Below, in pieces: positions 60,874-64,000 of a stretch of 64,000 bases of DNA (position 1 is its first letter; each line of letters starts with the position of its first letter). Below the pieces are notes generated by a model. The model made no database searches, had not been told where the DNA came from, and worked only from the letters and a program-made list of their open reading frames with translations. Made by a program: the position numbers and the translations under genes. This DNA is from an uncultured Ilyobacter sp. (lineage in GTDB: Bacteria; Fusobacteriota; Fusobacteriia; Fusobacteriales; Fusobacteriaceae), in contig NZ_OY764058.1 in the NCBI RefSeq assembly GCF_963668085.1, positions 806,001 through 870,000 on the forward strand, read 5' to 3'.

Positions 60874-61812
60874 TTAATTCATATTTATTTTTTCTAATAT
60901 CATTTCTGCAGCTGAATAAGGATCTGTTTCCTTTTTAGCAACCTTTTGAGACAGGTCATCTATTACTTCACCATTATATGTTTTCTCAAAAAGCTTTCTT
61001 GTCATTCTTTCCTTAACTATTGTCAAAAGCTCACTTTTTCTATTTTCTACTCTTCTAACATGACCTTTTCCACTTCCAGTCATATACTCTCGATGTTCAA
61101 GAACAGAGTCAAGGAGCTCCTTAATACCCTGATTTTCAACAGCAACAGCCATATTAACCGGAGGATTCCACTCATTCTTATTGAATTCGAGCATCATCCG
61201 AATTTCACGTGCTGTTTTTTCAGCTCCGTCTCTGTCTGCCTTGTTTATAACAAACACATCTCCGATTTCCATAACTCCTGCTTTGATTGCCTGGATATCG
61301 TCCCCTAATCCTGGGACCATTACCATAAGTGTTGTGTCACATGATTTTACTATGTCAACTTCTGACTGTCCTACACCCACAGTTTCAACGAATATATATT
61401 CACATCCATATATATCCAATATATCAACAGCTACTCCTGTAGCTTCTGAGATTCCTCCCAGATTTCCTCTAGCACCCATTGATCTAATAAAAACACCTGG
61501 GTCTGTATTAAGATCGCTCATTCTTATTCTATCACCAAGGATAGCTCCACCTGTGAAAGGACTTGTAGGGTCTACAGCAATTACTCCTACTTTGTGTCCT
61601 GCGGCTCTGCATACTTTTACAAGTTTGTCTGTCAAAGTACTTTTTCCTGCCCCAGGAGGGCCGGTAACGCCTATAACATAGGCGTTACCAGTTTTATGAT
61701 AAAGTTCTTTTATCACATCTAAAGCCTCTTGTTGTCCGTTTTCACCCATGGATATCAATCTAGCAGCAGCCCTTTTCTTTCCCTCTAAAAGTCCTTGCTT
61801 AAAATCTTCCAT
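60874..61812 (-). CDS. meaB: MeaB-type GTPase chaperone of methylmalonyl-CoA mutase
   Basis: 312 residues, G3E GTPase. Walker A GVTGPPGAGKSTL (about 48-60), VETVGVGQSEVDIV near 142, NKAD near 190 for guanine recognition. Protects and reloads B12 in the mutase. Lies right after the mutase small-subunit gene in the same transcript. Confidence 0.91.
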   Translation of the reverse strand: MEDFKQGLLEGKKRAAARLISMGENGQQEALDVIKELYHKTGNAYVIGVTGPPGAGKSTLTDKLVKVCRAAGHKVGVIAVDPTSPFTGGAILGDRIRMSDLNTDPGVFIRSMGARGNLGGISEATGVAVDILDIYGCEYIFVETVGVGQSEVDIVKSCDTTLMVMVPGLGDDIQAIKAGVMEIGDVFVINKADRDGAEKTAREIRMMLEFNKNEWNPPVNMAVAVENQGIKELLDSVLEHREYMTGSGKGHVRRVENRKSELLTIVKERMTRKLFEKTYNGEVIDDLSQKVAKKETDPYSAAEMILEKINMN

Positions 61813-61830
61813 AGCACTTCTCCTAAGAAA

Positions 61831-62226
61831 CTATTTTTTTACGTTAGCTTTGATGTAGTCGATTGTCACTGATGTAGGAGTACCTGGAGTGAATATTTCT
61901 GCACAACCGTTTTCTTTTAAGAAAGGAATGTCGTCTGCAGGGATTACTCCTCCACCTACGAATAATACATCGTCTGCTCCTTCAGCTTTAAGTAATTTTG
62001 CTATCTTTGGAAGTAGTGTACTGTGAGCTCCTGAAAGGATGCTGCAAGCAACTACGTCTACGTCTTCTTGAATTGCAGCATTTACGATCTCTTCAGGTGT
62101 TTGACGAAGTCCAGTGTAGATAACTTCCATCCCTGCATCTCTAAGTGCTCTTGCTACAACTTTTGCTCCTCTATCATGTCCATCAAGACCTGGTTTAGCT
62201 ACTAAAACTCTAATAGGTTTATCCAT
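61831..62226 (-). CDS. Methylmalonyl-CoA mutase, cobalamin-binding subunit
   Basis: 131 residues equal to the C-terminal B12 domain of the mutase. [14 protein letters not shown] near 14-27 has the D-x-H-x2-G signature whose His is the lower cobalt ligand. SILSGAH near 63 and [10 protein letters not shown] near 91 follow. The separate gene recalls the split mutases known mostly from archaea. Confidence 0.92.
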   Translation of the reverse strand: MDKPIRVLVAKPGLDGHDRGAKVVARALRDAGMEVIYTGLRQTPEEIVNAAIQEDVDVVACSILSGAHSTLLPKIAKLLKAEGADDVLFVGGGVIPADDIPFLKENGCAEIFTPGTPTSVTIDYIKANVKK

Positions 62227-62258
62227 TTTTAAATCCTCCTAAAATCTATTATTAATTA

Positions 62259-63935
62259 TTATAACTTGATGCTTTGCTTGTACTCTCCAAATACCTCTCT
62301 CATAACTCCACAAATTTCTCCAAGAGTTCCATATGCTCTTACAGCATCAACGATGTAAGGCATTAGGTTTTCATCTGTAGAACAAGCAGCTTTTAGAGCA
62401 GCCAATTTTTCAGCTACAGCATCATTGTCTCTCTTAGCCTTAAGTGCTGCGATTTTGTCAGCTTGCATTTGTCCAACAGCTGGATCAACTTTTAATAGAT
62501 CTTTTGGTGCGTCTTCTTCGATTATGTACTTGTTCATACCAACGATGATTCTCTCACCTTTTTCGATATCCATTTGGTAGTTGTAAGCAGCATCCATGAT
62601 CTCTTCTTGGATATAACCTTTTTCGATAGCAGCTGGTGCTCCACCAAGTTCGTCAATTTTCTTGATGAACTCCATAGCTTTATCTTCGATATCTTTTGTT
62701 TTTGCTTCGATGTAGTAAGAACCTGCTAATGGATCAATTGTATTAGTTACTCCACTTTCTTCTGCAACTATTTGCTGAGTTCTTAGTGCTACTCTTACTG
62801 AATCTTCAGTAGGAAGAGCTAAAGCCTCATCTTTAGAGTTTGTATGTAGAGATTGAGTTCCACCCATTACAGCAGCAAGAGTTTGGATTGCAACTCTTAC
62901 GATGTTGTTCTCAGGTTGTTGTGCAGTAAGAGTAGATCCTCCTGTTTGAGTATGGAATTTAAGAGCCATTGATTTTGCACTCTTAGCTCCGAATCTTTCT
63001 TTCATGATCTTAGCCCAAAGTCTTCTAGCAGCTCTGTATTTTGCTACTTCTTCTAAAAGGTCATTGTGAGCGTTGAAGAAGAATGAAAGTCTAGGAGCAA
63101 ATGTATCTACGTCTAGTCCAGCTTTTACAGCTGCATCAACGTATGCTATACCATCAGCAAGAGTGAATCCTACTTCTTGAGCAGCTGTAGATCCAGCTTC
63201 TCTGATATGGTATCCAGATATTGAGATTGTATTCCACTGAGGTACTTCTTTTGAACAATATTCGAAAATATTAGTTATAAGTCTCATTGATGGAGTAGGT
63301 GGGAATATGTAAGTTCCTCTAGCAATGTATTCTTTTAGGATATCGTTTTGGATAGTTCCTCTAAGTTTGTCAGCAGAAACTCCTTGCTTTTCAGCAACTA
63401 CGATGTACATAGCAAGTAGTACAGACGCAGGTCCGTTGATTGTCATTGAAGTACTTACTTTACCAAGATCGATTCCTCCAAAAAGGATCTCCATGTCAGC
63501 TAGTGAGTCGATAGCAACTCCAACTTTTCCAACTTCTCCTTCAGATAATTCGTGATCTGAGTCATAACCTATCTGTGTAGGAAGGTCAAATGCAACTGAA
63601 AGTCCCATTGATCCTTGCTCGATAAGATACTTGTATCTCTTGTTTGATTCTTCTGCAGTTGAGAATCCAGCGTACATTCTCATTGTCCAGTATCTACCTC
63701 TATACATTGTAGGCTGTACACCTCTTGTATAAGGATATTCTCCAGGGAATCCAATTTCTGACATGTAATCTACATTCTCTACATCAGCAGGTGTATAAAG
63801 TCTCTCGATTTCTTCTCCTGATCCAGTTACAAACGTTGATCTCATTTCAGGTCTTTTTTCTAGACCTTTTTTTGTTTTCTCGTCGTACTTTGCAAATCCT
63901 TCTTTCACTTCAGCGAGTTTTTCCGCTTTGAACAT
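62259..63935 (-). CDS. Methylmalonyl-CoA mutase, catalytic large subunit
   Basis: 558 residues, the N-terminal TIM-barrel part only. [27 protein letters not shown] (about 43-69) and [24 protein letters not shown] are typical, and [25 protein letters not shown] near 326 is the CoA-binding part. It has no B12 domain, which is supplied by the next gene. It interconverts succinyl-CoA and (R)-methylmalonyl-CoA. First visible gene of the operon, with AAGGAGG behind its ATG; the promoter lies beyond 63936 or in the last 65 bp. Confidence 0.93.
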   Translation of the reverse strand: MFKAEKLAEVKEGFAKYDEKTKKGLEKRPEMRSTFVTGSGEEIERLYTPADVENVDYMSEIGFPGEYPYTRGVQPTMYRGRYWTMRMYAGFSTAEESNKRYKYLIEQGSMGLSVAFDLPTQIGYDSDHELSEGEVGKVGVAIDSLADMEILFGGIDLGKVSTSMTINGPASVLLAMYIVVAEKQGVSADKLRGTIQNDILKEYIARGTYIFPPTPSMRLITNIFEYCSKEVPQWNTISISGYHIREAGSTAAQEVGFTLADGIAYVDAAVKAGLDVDTFAPRLSFFFNAHNDLLEEVAKYRAARRLWAKIMKERFGAKSAKSMALKFHTQTGGSTLTAQQPENNIVRVAIQTLAAVMGGTQSLHTNSKDEALALPTEDSVRVALRTQQIVAEESGVTNTIDPLAGSYYIEAKTKDIEDKAMEFIKKIDELGGAPAAIEKGYIQEEIMDAAYNYQMDIEKGERIIVGMNKYIIEEDAPKDLLKVDPAVGQMQADKIAALKAKRDNDAVAEKLAALKAACSTDENLMPYIVDAVRAYGTLGEICGVMREVFGEYKQSIKL

Positions 63936-64000
63936 ATGAAGTTCCTCCTTGAATAAAATAATTAGTTTGTTGGAAATTTATCTATTTAATTTTCATGCTG

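Noticed and set aside
1..64000. CRISPR arrays, rRNA genes, prophage
   Set aside because: No regular short repeats with spacers, no rRNA-like stretches and no phage structural genes were found.

Overview
The window looks like a chromosomal stretch of an anaerobic fusobacterium of the Propionigenium/Ilyobacter type. The evidence is low-GC DNA, AT-rich intergenic regions, a Na+-translocating methylmalonyl-CoA decarboxylase in the order mmdA-D-C-B described for Propionigenium modestum, ferredoxin-linked anaerobic enzymes and TAXI-TRAP transporters. The genus is an inference; no rRNA gene is present to test it.

Left part (1-16 kb). A truncated class II photolyase, a hairpin-bracketed intergenic element and a small VWA protein precede a ~12 kb minus-strand operon running from 14233 down to 2291. 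Its genes match the upper half of nicotinate fermentation as described in Eubacterium barkeri. They are a four-subunit nicotinate dehydrogenase with a split molybdopterin subunit (ndhF-S-L-M), 6-hydroxynicotinate reductase (hnr), enamidase (ena) and 2-(hydroxymethyl)glutarate dehydrogenase (hgd). Accessory genes are a YqeB-type selenium/molybdenum hydroxylase factor, an orphan EIIC-like permease, an ApbE/UPF0280-like protein, a PF06684 (DUF1185) protein and an AEC-family carrier. The divergent LacI-type regulator, three copies of a LacI-type operator, a tandemly duplicated promoter module and a leader hairpin with a U-tract suggest substrate-induced control.

Middle (16-33 kb). A thiamine-precursor ABC operon lies behind a divergent TPP riboswitch and terminator. 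Then come assorted single genes (SDR, radical SAM, nitroreductase), a complete IS4-type insertion sequence with 15-bp inverted repeats, a TPR lipoprotein-like protein, two tandem 48-residue proteins, a shortened chorismate-synthase-like protein lacking the active-site block, a DUF3047 protein, an L,D-transpeptidase, a dienelactone hydrolase and a metallophosphoesterase. Degenerate remnants of one unknown gene occur at about 2.1 and 19.5 kb.

33-41 kb. A complete his operon (hisZ-G-D-C-B-H-A-F-IE) is preceded by a strong promoter, a 15-residue leader peptide with five consecutive His codons and an intrinsic terminator: a classical-looking histidine attenuator.

41-55 kb. Two tandem, highly similar TAXI-TRAP systems (receptor plus fused permease) are followed by a LytTR response regulator and a LytS-type kinase. 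These two flank a four-gene 2-oxoacid (probably 2-oxoglutarate):ferredoxin oxidoreductase operon. The layout suggests sensing, uptake and oxidation of a carboxylic acid.

55-64 kb. A minus-strand operon encodes a split B12-dependent methylmalonyl-CoA mutase, MeaB, methylmalonyl-CoA epimerase and the Na+-pumping decarboxylase MmdADCB, which is the succinate-to-propionate energy-conserving route. bioB and bioC follow immediately and can supply biotin to this biotin enzyme.
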